Shown here: in pieces, positions 1 through 6,599 of the stretch
Position numbering within the stretch: position 1 is the first letter of the stretch
How the letters are laid out: each line of letters starts with the position of its first letter
Assembly (NCBI GenBank): GCA_964470915.1
Contig: CAYYEM010000045.1
Span: 1-11,805 of the forward strand
Length of the DNA: 11,805 nucleotides
Source of the DNA: CAYPXN01 sp964470915
GTDB taxonomy: Bacteria; UBA10199; JADFYH01
Reading direction: 5' to 3'
Notes under the pieces: generated by a model
The model's input: only the letters and a program-made list of their open reading frames with translations
The model's database searches: none
Told to the model about the DNA's origin: nothing
Position numbers and translations under genes: made by a program

Positions 1-215
1 CGATGCTTCATCAAAATCTGTTCGATTCTGGTTTTACCCATTAGTTTTTCTAACTGTAGTTTCTTTTTTTCCTGTTGATCCTCTGGATTTAAGTAATTTT
101 TTCTTTCCAGTTTTTCGAGCCTCTTTTCATATTTCTGATGCTGATCCCATAAAGCTTTCAATTCAGGTTCAAGAGGAATCAACTGTTCAAGCAACTCCTC
201 ATCCCTTTTTTCCAT
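1..215 (-). CDS. YdcH/DUF465 family small helical protein (3' end cut by window edge)
   Basis: The visible 71 codons start at an ATG preceded by a strong ribosome binding site, AGGAGT (plus positions 221-226), with 5 bases of spacing. The protein is almost all charged and helical. It has an early EPELKALWDQHQKYEKRLEKLE stretch broken across residues about 17-38, a short loop (NYLNPEDQQ), then a second Lys/Glu/Leu-rich helix ending in EQILMKH. This two-helix hairpin, with a Leu/His heptad in the first helix and KKKLQLEKL in the second, matches what I know of the DUF465/YdcH family (E. coli YdcH is about 74 residues), so only a few residues and the stop should be missing. The family has no well established function. 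It lies 129 bases past the end of tsaB on the same strand, with promoter-like sequence in the gap, so it is probably its own transcription unit. Confidence 0.8.
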   Translation of the reverse strand, partial: MEKRDEELLEQLIPLEPELKALWDQHQKYEKRLEKLERKNYLNPEDQQEKKKLQLEKLMGKTRIEQILMKH

Positions 216-245
216 GAGTCACTCCTTTAAAAAGGCGTAAAGTAC

Positions 246-328
246 ATTGTACCCGGAACTAAGATCAGAGAAAAGCAATAGTTTCAAGGCCTTGCATCCT
301 CTGTAATATGTGGGTAAGGATCTGTCAA
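246..328 (-). promoter_or_regulatory. Candidate promoter(s) for the DUF465 gene
   Basis: Read on the minus strand, the gap after tsaB has an exact TTGACA (323-328), with only a weak TACAGA (300-305) 17 bases further on. It also has a good -10 box TACAAT (246-251), about 30 bases before the start codon, but without a good -35. The TACAAT lies in a small inverted repeat, GTACATTGTAC on the plus strand. Either could be real; no single site has both boxes good. Confidence 0.3.
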
Positions 329-344
329 GACTTGCCCATTCAAG

Positions 345-1037
345 CTAGAATGAAGACTCCACCGCAGCTCCTCGCAGATAATATGGACTTAACTCTTGGC
401 TACTTATAAAGGGGGGTATCTCTTTTTTAGATTTGAAGGCTTTAAGGGCGATGATCCTCGCCAAAGGAATTTTCATTTTAACTTCTATTTTAAAGGGTTT
501 AGATCCAAAAACTTTATGTAGTTCTTCTGAATAAGATTCCGATCCGCTCCCTATAAAAAGAGGAAGGATTGATTTTTTTTCAGACAATGCTTTGATTTCT
601 TTAAAAAAATCGAGCGGATTATAAGCTCCTTCAGGAAATAACTCCTGAAGAGAAAACTGAGAATCATAAGCTGCAGCAAATATTTGTTCACGTCGTGCAT
701 CCAAAATCGGACAAGTCAACGCTGTTGGATAAGCCAAACTCATCGCCTCCAGTGTTGAGATTCCCATCACCGGTTTTTCATTCAGCAAAGTAAGCCCCTT
801 CACAAAAGCTAAACCAATTCGGATTCCCGTAAAAGAACCAGGACCTTTTGCCACAGCATAAAAATCAATTTCATTGAGTGAGCTTTGAGTTTGTTCGAGT
901 ATTTTTTTTAATTGAACAGGTAAAACAGAAGTGTGGCTCGAAGGATTTTCCCAACTTTGTTCTGCAATCAGATTTTCATCTTCCAACAAAGCAATCGAGC
1001 CAATATTTGAAGTTGTATCGAGTGCTAGAATTTTCAA
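345..1037 (-). CDS. tsaB: tRNA t6A biosynthesis protein TsaB (YeaZ)
   Basis: TsaB is the inactive-kinase-fold scaffold that dimerises with TsaD. With TsaE and TsaC it makes N6-threonylcarbamoyladenosine at position 37 of ANN-decoding tRNAs in the cytoplasm. The N terminus MKILALDTTS and the motif KGPGSFTGIRIGL (residues about 64-76) are the family hallmarks. The 230-residue length matches E. coli TsaB (231). I place the start at the TTG at 1037-1035 rather than the TTG six bases upstream. It gives the normal MKILALDT beginning, it has AGG six bases upstream, and it forms a TTGA overlap with the TGA stop of rseP, which suggests translational coupling. It is the last gene of the rpsB-to-tsaB cluster. 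No terminator with a U-tract follows; only a hairpin at 312-337 is seen. Confidence 0.93.
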   Translation of the reverse strand: MKILALDTTSNIGSIALLEDENLIAEQSWENPSSHTSVLPVQLKKILEQTQSSLNEIDFYAVAKGPGSFTGIRIGLAFVKGLTLLNEKPVMGISTLEAMSLAYPTALTCPILDARREQIFAAAYDSQFSLQELFPEGAYNPLDFFKEIKALSEKKSILPLFIGSGSESYSEELHKVFGSKPFKIEVKMKIPLARIIALKAFKSKKEIPPFISSQELSPYYLRGAAVESSF

Positions 1038-2407
1038 AACCAACCTGCAATTTTTGCGAAGATTTTTTTAAAGCCCCACACAGTATCAATATCATTGATC
1101 GTCACTAAAATCATGAGCGTGAACAGAAGAGCCATACCGATCTGTTGTGCAATCATTCGCCCCTTCACTGAAAGAGGTTTGCGACGAATGCCTTCATACA
1201 ACATAAATAAAAGGTGGCCTCCATCCAATACTGGAATAGGCAACAAATTCAAAACACCGAGTTGCAAACTCATAAAACTCAAAAAATAGAAAAAGTCTCC
1301 AATCCCTGATTTTGCAGCATTAGCGGTTGCTTCTGCAATCTGGATAGGCCCACCCAAAGTTTTATAAGAAAGTTGAAAAGTAAAAAGTTTTTTCAAAACT
1401 TCCAGCGTGAGCATAAACAAACGTCCAAACTCATTCATTCCCTTCTTGATGGCTTCTTTAAAGGTGTAATGACGTTTCAACATTGTCCCCTCTGGAACAG
1501 CTTTACTAATCCCGATAATCCATTTTTTATAACCTTCATTATATTGTGGGGTGAGGTTCACAGTAATTTTTTCGCTTCCACGCTGAACTTCTACAGGAAT
1601 GGTTTTGCCAGAAGCTGCTGCAACCTTTTCGCTCATGTCTTCCCAATTTTCGACAAGCACTCCGCTGATGCTTACAATTTTATCTTTGGGTAACAATCCT
1701 GCTTTTTCGGCAGGAGAATTAGGTGAAACATGATCCACAATTGCTTCATTCCCAATAAAATGATGGGGTTCAACTCCCAAAAAACCAACCTTACCTTCTT
1801 TAGCAGTACCCAATTTTACTTTTTTTATTTCCTCTACACCACTCACAGAACGGATTTTCAAACTCACTTCAGCATCAGGACTCAATAAAATCCTTTGCAT
1901 CGCTTCATCCCAAGTAGGAGTTGCAAAACTATCAATCTCAAGAATTTGATCTCCTTTTTGAAGGTGAATTTTTTCGGCAGGAGAATTTTTCTTAACACCC
2001 AACACCACCACAGATTGTTCAAGAAAAGCTGGCTCCATACGACCCATCAGAAACACAATGGGCATCAAGATCAGAGCCAAGATTAAATTCATGCTAGGAC
2101 CCGCCAAAACAGTTGCGACCCTCTTATAAAGAGGCTGACAAGCAAAACTTCTTGGATCATTAACGGGGACAATTGCGCCTTCTTCGGGTTCTTCTCCGGA
2201 CATTTTTACATAGCCACCCAGAGGCAAAATTGAAATTTTGTATTCTGTCTCACCCCAGGTGAAACCCAGAATTTTTGGGCCAAAACCTAAAGAAAATTGT
2301 TCCACCCGAATCCCAGACCATTTCGCTACCAAGAAATGTCCTAGTTCGTGAATAAAAACCAAAAGTCCAAGACCTAAAATAAAATAAACAAAAGTAATAA
2401 GAGTCAT
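1034..2407 (-). CDS. rseP: RIP metalloprotease RseP (site-2 protease)
   Basis: This is an inner-membrane zinc metalloprotease that cuts transmembrane segments, classically the anti-sigma factor RseA in envelope stress, and also remnant signal peptides. The first membrane segment carries the active-site motif HELGH (His20, Glu21, His24). A membrane segment at about 105-122 follows. Two PDZ domains come next (about 130-200 and 218-288), each with an NSPAEK loop. After a long amphipathic stretch there is a third membrane region with NLLPIPVLDGG (about 387-397), whose Asp395 supplies the third zinc ligand, and a last hydrophobic segment near the C terminus. The 457 residues compare with 450 in E. 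coli, and two PDZ domains are the Gram-negative arrangement. The start ATG is 5 bases after the dxr stop. A weak AGGA lies over the end of dxr. No rseA/rpoE is in the window, so the substrate cannot be named. Confidence 0.96.
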   Translation of the reverse strand: MTLITFVYFILGLGLLVFIHELGHFLVAKWSGIRVEQFSLGFGPKILGFTWGETEYKISILPLGGYVKMSGEEPEEGAIVPVNDPRSFACQPLYKRVATVLAGPSMNLILALILMPIVFLMGRMEPAFLEQSVVVLGVKKNSPAEKIHLQKGDQILEIDSFATPTWDEAMQRILLSPDAEVSLKIRSVSGVEEIKKVKLGTAKEGKVGFLGVEPHHFIGNEAIVDHVSPNSPAEKAGLLPKDKIVSISGVLVENWEDMSEKVAAASGKTIPVEVQRGSEKITVNLTPQYNEGYKKWIIGISKAVPEGTMLKRHYTFKEAIKKGMNEFGRLFMLTLEVLKKLFTFQLSYKTLGGPIQIAEATANAAKSGIGDFFYFLSFMSLQLGVLNLLPIPVLDGGHLLFMLYEGIRRKPLSVKGRMIAQQIGMALLFTLMILVTINDIDTVWGFKKIFAKIAGWF

Positions 2408-2412
2408 AATAT

Positions 2413-3612
2413 TTAATTCCTATTCGTCCCTACATTTTTAATTTCGTTTTTTTGCATCTCAATACGATTTTTTACCTCTTGTCGTGCCCATACATCTGTC
2501 TTCAAAAGTTTTTCCAGCTGATCTGCGGGCTGAACAGCATGAGAGTTTAACACTTCTCCAACCAGTTTAGGAATATCTAAAAACGTAATTTCTTCATTCA
2601 GAAAAGCTGCTACGGCAACTTCATTAGCTGCATTGAGCACACAAGGAGCGTCTCCTCCTTTTTGCAAAGCTTCACGAGCGAGTTTTAAACATTCAAAACG
2701 ATGGGTGTCTGGTTCCTCAAATTGCAATTCTTTAATTTTAAAAAAATCAAGAGTGGGAAGTTTATTGGCTAGGCGTTCAGGATAACTTAAAGCATAAGCG
2801 ATAGGAGTCCGCATATCAGGAATTCCTAATTGAGCTATTACAGAGCCATCTATATATTCTACCATCGAATGAATGACACTTTGAGGGTGCACTACCACAT
2901 CAATTTTTTCAGAAGGCACATCAAACAACCAACGTGCCTCAATAATTTCTAAACCTTTATTCATGAGAGTGGCAGAATCAATCGTAATCTTAGCTCCCAT
3001 ATTCCAATTAGGATGTTTTAAAGCTTGAGCTAAAGTCACGCGCTTCAGTTCATCTAAACTTTTGTTTCGGAAAGGCCCACCCGATGCAGTCAAAATCAAG
3101 CGCTTCACTTCTTTTTTATTTTGACCCTGCAAACATTGAAAAATTGCACTATGTTCGCTATCTACAGGAAAAATTGAAATACCAGCCTTCTGCGCAGCAG
3201 CACTCATCAATTCTCCCGCAATCACCATGGTTTCTTTATTGGCAAGGGCAACTTCTTTTTTAGCTTCGATTGCACATAGTGTAGGCACTAAGCCTGCGGC
3301 TCCCACTATCGCAGAAACTACAGAATCAGATTCAGGATAAGTCGCTACTTTGATCGCACCTGCTTGACCAAAAAAAATTTCAGGAATGTCATGCAAAGAT
3401 GACAACATTTCAGAAAGTTTTAAAACATCTCTTTCTTCAGAAACGCTGACACATCGAGGTTTAAATTCCAATATCTGTTCTTTAAAAAGATTTAGATTGC
3501 TGCCACAAGCCATGGCTAAGACACGAAAGCGGCTAGGATTGTTCCGGACAACATCTAAGGTAGATGTACCTATAGAACCCGTCGAACCTAATATGGAAAT
3601 ATTTTTGATCAT
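2413..3612 (-). CDS. dxr: 1-deoxy-D-xylulose 5-phosphate reductoisomerase
   Basis: Dxr converts 1-deoxy-D-xylulose 5-phosphate to 2-C-methyl-D-erythritol 4-phosphate with NADPH and a divalent metal. This is the first committed step of the MEP route to IPP/DMAPP and the target of fosmidomycin. The NADPH-binding loop GSTGSIGTSTL is at residues 9-19. The metal ligands Asp151 and Glu153 lie in VDSEHSAIFQ, and Glu222 follows the NKG motif. The substrate-binding SGGPF (about 177-181) and HPNWNMG (200-206) are intact. At 399 residues it matches E. coli Dxr (398). The gap to the upstream cdsA stop is 4 bases and no Shine-Dalgarno is visible before the ATG, so translation probably depends on coupling. 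Its products feed the undecaprenyl synthase encoded two genes upstream. Confidence 0.97.
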   Translation of the reverse strand: MIKNISILGSTGSIGTSTLDVVRNNPSRFRVLAMACGSNLNLFKEQILEFKPRCVSVSEERDVLKLSEMLSSLHDIPEIFFGQAGAIKVATYPESDSVVSAIVGAAGLVPTLCAIEAKKEVALANKETMVIAGELMSAAAQKAGISIFPVDSEHSAIFQCLQGQNKKEVKRLILTASGGPFRNKSLDELKRVTLAQALKHPNWNMGAKITIDSATLMNKGLEIIEARWLFDVPSEKIDVVVHPQSVIHSMVEYIDGSVIAQLGIPDMRTPIAYALSYPERLANKLPTLDFFKIKELQFEEPDTHRFECLKLAREALQKGGDAPCVLNAANEVAVAAFLNEEITFLDIPKLVGEVLNSHAVQPADQLEKLLKTDVWARQEVKNRIEMQKNEIKNVGTNRN

Positions 3613-3616
3613 AAAA

Positions 3617-4426
3617 TTAATATAATAACTTCGCGTAATAATAAACTACAGGAGCCGTAAAAAACACGGCATCAAGTCGATCGAGCAAGCCACCATGTCC
3701 TGGAATAATATTTCCAGAGTCTTTCACACCCACACTTCTTTTAATCAAAGATTCTGATAGATCACCCAAGGGACCTATCAAGCCAATCAAAATGCCCAAA
3801 ATAAAAATATCTCGATTCAAAAACCCATGCCAAAAAATCCACTTACAAAGAAAGACAGCTAAAATACTTCCCGCAATCCCTCCCAACATACCTTCAATGG
3901 TTTTTCCGGGAGATACTTGAGGTGCCAATTTATGTCGCCCGATCCAGCGCCCTACAAAATAGGCACTAGTATCTGCCATGAAAGTTGCACCTGCGAGTAA
4001 AAAAATCCAAAAAACACCATGATCTAAAGCCCTCAGCAACCCCGCATAGGAAAAAAAACATCCCACATACACACAACCAAAAATAGTAATCGCAATTTGA
4101 GAAAGAACAAGATTGAGTTCGTGTTTCACAAAAAGATAATAACCAAAGGTAACCATTAAAATTCCGGTCATACCGGTCGTCCATAACTCCGTATCTTTTA
4201 CAAATAAAATCATGATTGAGAAAAGCCCACCTAACACGACTCCTAAGCGGGGGGCTGAAGATGGATGCTTCGGAAGAGCAATGTTCATAAATTCGATCAG
4301 ACAGGCAACGGAAACAGCTGCGATAAGAATTTTAAACATCCAAAGGGGTGCAAAAAAAACAAACAAAGTGACTAAAATAGCTAGCCCTATGCCCCAATAA
4401 ATTTTTTTTAAATCGACGCTGTTCAA
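3617..4426 (-). CDS. cdsA: Phosphatidate cytidylyltransferase (CDP-diglyceride synthase)
   Basis: CdsA makes CDP-diacylglycerol from phosphatidic acid and CTP at the inner membrane, the branch point for phosphatidylethanolamine, phosphatidylglycerol and cardiolipin. The 269-residue protein has about seven or eight hydrophobic segments. It contains the family signature at 226-252: SLIKRSVGVKDSGNI, then PGHGGLLDRLD. The upstream ADTSAYFVGR and SPGKTIEG motifs (about 151-179) are also typical. The only start that keeps the full first membrane segment is TTG (4426-4424). It has GAGGG seven bases upstream, which supports it; the next ATG is at residue 30, after that segment. A 115-base gap separates it from uppS, the longest in the cluster. 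The gap contains a CCTCTT/AAGAGG hairpin (4454-4474) and a very short ORF, so some local control of cdsA is possible. Confidence 0.95.
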   Translation of the reverse strand: MNSVDLKKIYWGIGLAILVTLFVFFAPLWMFKILIAAVSVACLIEFMNIALPKHPSSAPRLGVVLGGLFSIMILFVKDTELWTTGMTGILMVTFGYYLFVKHELNLVLSQIAITIFGCVYVGCFFSYAGLLRALDHGVFWIFLLAGATFMADTSAYFVGRWIGRHKLAPQVSPGKTIEGMLGGIAGSILAVFLCKWIFWHGFLNRDIFILGILIGLIGPLGDLSESLIKRSVGVKDSGNIIPGHGGLLDRLDAVFFTAPVVYYYAKLLY

Positions 4427-4541
4427 AAATAATCCCTCAATACTTAACTTTCACCTCTTTTGATTACTAAGAGGAGTTTAGAAAATGTTATGAATCTCGT
4501 CATCATGCTCCCCTTAATCTGAAGAGGAGGAGAACATGATA

Positions 4542-5312
4542 TTAATCAAATTCTCTCAACTGATCACTGGTAAGACCAAAGCGGCGTTCTCTTCTTTGAT
4601 ATTCGGAAATGGCAGAAATCAATTCTGTTTTATTGAAATCAGGCCAGAGTGTTTCAGTAAAGTAAAGTTCAGTGTAGGCCATTTGCCAAAGCAAAAAATT
4701 ACTCATTCGATATTCACCGCTAGTACGAATCAACAAATCTGGATCTGGAAAAGATTTTGTGTCCAAAAACTTTGAAAAATCTTCGGCACTAATGATAGGG
4801 GCTTGTTTCGCTCCCTCCATGCCAGGGGCTGCTCCGCCTTCGGCGGCCTGTTTTGATTTAATGATTTTTTGTACTGCTCTCAAAATTTCATTTCGTGAGC
4901 CATATGAAAGAGCCAAGACCAAGGTAAGTTTATCAAAAGATCGGGTGGCATCAATAATAGAAAGCAATACTTCCTTCACTGCAACTGGCAGACTTTCAAT
5001 CTCTCCAATCGCACAAAGACGAACTTTTTGTTGAATGAATTTTTCTTTTTTAGAAATAAGAAAGTAATGAAGAAGATCCATCAAACCCACCACTTCTTCA
5101 CCGGGTCGCTTCCAGTTTTCTTGGGAAAAAGCATAGAGGGTTAAGTATTTGATACCCAAGTCTAAAGAAGCATCCACAATATCTTCTGCGACTTCACTTC
5201 CCTTTTTGTGACCTTCCAAACGATTTAAATTTCTCTTTTGAGCCCAACGGCCATTACCATCCATAATAATGGCAACATGCTGAGGAATTTTACAAAGGTC
5301 TATTTCCATCAT
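4542..5312 (-). CDS. uppS: Undecaprenyl diphosphate synthase (cis-prenyltransferase)
   Basis: UppS adds eight isoprene units from IPP to farnesyl diphosphate, making C55 undecaprenyl diphosphate, the lipid carrier precursor for peptidoglycan and O-antigen. The catalytic loop IIMDGNGRWA (residues 15-24, catalytic Asp18) is present. So are LYAFSQENWKRP (59-70), the conserved RTSGEYRMSNFLLWQ (196-210), LYFTETLWPDF (216-226) and RRERRFG (240-246). Length is 256 residues against 253 in E. coli. Residues about 154-171 are a Gly/Ala-rich loop that looks inserted (see the repeat at 4800-4853). The start is one of two adjacent ATGs, 9 bases after the frr stop, with no clear Shine-Dalgarno, so coupling to frr translation is likely. 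Confidence 0.95.
   Translation of the reverse strand: MMEIDLCKIPQHVAIIMDGNGRWAQKRNLNRLEGHKKGSEVAEDIVDASLDLGIKYLTLYAFSQENWKRPGEEVVGLMDLLHYFLISKKEKFIQQKVRLCAIGEIESLPVAVKEVLLSIIDATRSFDKLTLVLALSYGSRNEILRAVQKIIKSKQAAEGGAAPGMEGAKQAPIISAEDFSKFLDTKSFPDPDLLIRTSGEYRMSNFLLWQMAYTELYFTETLWPDFNKTELISAISEYQRRERRFGLTSDQLREFD
4800..4853. repeat. GC-rich palindromic insert inside uppS, flanked by 9-base imperfect direct repeats
   Basis: On the plus strand GGCTTGTTT (4800-4808) and GGCCTGTTT (4845-4853) are direct repeats with one mismatch, 45 bases apart. Between them lies sequence that is about three quarters G+C inside a gene that is otherwise AT-rich. It includes a perfect hairpin CCGCC-TTC-GGCGG (4834-4846). 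It adds 15 codons in frame. The layout looks like a small palindromic element with a target duplication, but an expanded natural loop cannot be excluded. Confidence 0.5.
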
Positions 5313-5321
5313 AAAATTATT

Positions 5322-5882
5322 TTAAACTTCCAAGAGTTCTTTTTCTTTGGCGCTAATCAAATGATCTGCTCTCTCAACAAACTCATGAGTTAGCTTTTCT
5401 ACTTCATCTTCTAAATGTTTCACATCATCTTTGGAAACATGCCCATCTTTTTCCATTTTCTTTAAAACATCCATTCCTTCGCGACGCACATGACGAACAG
5501 CTACCTTGCCCTCTTCCCCCTGTTTCTTGACAATTTTCACCAAATCTCGTCTGCGTTCTTCTGTGAGAGTTGGAATAGGTAAACGCACTATTTTCCCGTC
5601 GTTAGTAGGACTTAAGCCTAAGCCTGATTTTAAAATTGCTTTTTCAATATCAGGAATCACTTTTGGATCCCAAGGAGCAATAGTAATCAAACGAGGCTCA
5701 GGAACACCCAATGTAGCGACTTGCTGCAAGGGAGTAGGAGTTCCGTAATAATCTACTCTTACATCATCCAACAAGTTGAGAGAAGCCCTGCCAGTACGAA
5801 CTTTCGAAAGTTCACCTTGGAGAGCCTTGGTACATTTGTCCATTTTTTGTCTGAGTTCTGCAATCAAGGGATTTGACGCCAT
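5322..5882 (-). CDS. frr: Ribosome recycling factor
   Basis: RRF works with EF-G to split the post-termination ribosome complex so that subunits can be reused. The 186-residue product matches E. coli RRF (185). It has the N-terminal helix with KVRTGRASLNLLD, the YYGTPTPLQQVA segment of the second domain, LPIPTLTEERRRDLVK and the C-terminal helices ending in HEFVERADHLISAKEKELLEV. An ATG 22 codons upstream (5948) is in frame. The start at 5882 is preferred because it has an excellent GAGGAG ribosome binding site five bases upstream, begins at the family's usual position, and the extra residues (GGWGELHNPP) look like translated spacer. The pyrH-frr gap is 110 bases and shows no clear terminator. 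Confidence 0.96.
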   Translation of the reverse strand: MASNPLIAELRQKMDKCTKALQGELSKVRTGRASLNLLDDVRVDYYGTPTPLQQVATLGVPEPRLITIAPWDPKVIPDIEKAILKSGLGLSPTNDGKIVRLPIPTLTEERRRDLVKIVKKQGEEGKVAVRHVRREGMDVLKKMEKDGHVSKDDVKHLEDEVEKLTHEFVERADHLISAKEKELLEV

Positions 5883-5884
5883 AA

Positions 5885-5891
5885 GCTCCTC
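5885..5891 (-). promoter_or_regulatory. Ribosome binding site that fixes the frr start
   Basis: GAGGAGC on the minus strand lies a few bases before the ATG at 5882. It makes that ATG the start rather than the in-frame ATG at 5948. Confidence 0.85.
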
Positions 5892-5992
5892 ATTTAAGAT
5901 TGGGGGATTGTGAAGTTCGCCCCACCCGCCTTGTGTGTTTGTTTGCAAAAAAACAAAATCAATTTATTTTTTGCTCAATACCATCATTAGAT

Positions 5993-6583
5993 TCATGCAT
6001 GAATCAAAGTTCCAATGTTTTCACCTAAGATCACACGCTGCATGTTACCACGTTTAAAAAGATCAAAAACAATAATAGGTATTTTATTATCCATACAAAG
6101 AGAAATAGAAGTTGAATCCATCACTTTCAAATTGCGGCTTAAAACATCCATGTAACTCAAATCTACAAATCGTTTTGCATCTTTATTTTTCTTAGGATCA
6201 CTATCGTACACACCATCTACTTTAGTCGCCTTTAAAATCACTTCGGCTTTTATTTCAACCGCTCGAAGAGCAGCGGCAGTATCTGTAGAAAAAAAAGGAT
6301 TTCCTGTACCTGCAGCCAAAATAATCACCCTTTTCTTTTCAAGATGACGGGTCGCCCTACGTCGGATGTAAGGCTCCACCACTTTTTGGATNNNNNNNNN
6401 NNNNNNNNNNNNNNNNNNNNNNNNNNNNNNNNNNNNNNNNNNNNNNNNNNNNNNNNNNNNNNNNNNNNNNNNNNNNNNNNNNNNNNNNNNNACAACGTCA
6501 TGATCAATCCCATAACCTTTAGGGCCCATCAGGGATTCACCTGAAAGCTTTAGAAGTACTCTTTTATACTTAGGTTTGTTCAT
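5993..6583 (-). CDS. pyrH: UMP kinase (uridylate kinase), interrupted by an assembly gap
   Basis: PyrH phosphorylates UMP to UDP with ATP. It is a hexameric amino-acid-kinase-fold enzyme that starts pyrimidine nucleotide supply for RNA, DNA and sugar nucleotides. Before the gap is YKRVLLKLSGESLMG (about 6-20). After it come AAGTGNPFFSTDTAAALRA, LKATKVDGVYDSDPKK, LKVMDSTS and a C terminus ending GTLIHA, all typical. Aligned by eye with E. coli PyrH, residues equal to about 34-107 are missing, including the GGGN uridine-phosphate loop, while the N-run allows only 33 whole unknown codons. The gene is therefore probably intact in the organism (about 236-240 residues), and the N-run is a fixed placeholder that happens to keep the frame. 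It follows tsf by 16 bases; only a weak GGG-type ribosome binding site is seen. Confidence 0.95.
   Translation of the reverse strand: MNKPKYKRVLLKLSGESLMGPKGYGIDHDVXXXXXXXXXXXXXXXXXXXXXXXXXXXXXXXXXXIQKVVEPYIRRRATRHLEKKRVIILAAGTGNPFFSTDTAAALRAVEIKAEVILKATKVDGVYDSDPKKNKDAKRFVDLSYMDVLSRNLKVMDSTSISLCMDNKIPIIVFDLFKRGNMQRVILGENIGTLIHA
6392..6491. other. Assembly gap of exactly 100 N
   Basis: A run of exactly 100 unknown bases lies inside pyrH. A round number is the usual scaffolding placeholder, so the real gap length is not known from the sequence. Comparison with the UMP kinase family suggests about 220 bases are really missing. Confidence 0.97.
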
Positions 6584-6599
6584 AACATTACACCCTAAC

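Noticed and set aside
4536..4775. Plus-strand 79-codon ORF opposite the 3' end of uppS, with a near-perfect GAGGAGGAGAAC ribosome binding site
   Set aside because: It lies wholly over a conserved part of uppS in antisense, its protein looks like nothing known, and the purine-rich site can arise by chance. The start context is striking but not enough for a gene call.
5883..5948. 22-residue N-terminal extension of ribosome recycling factor
   Set aside because: The family starts at the downstream ATG, which has a GAGGAG site; the extension looks like translated spacer.
5883..5992. GGGG...CCCC pairing in the pyrH-frr gap as a terminator
   Set aside because: Only four or five pairs with a long loop and no following T-run on the minus strand; it would also cut an otherwise continuous cluster.
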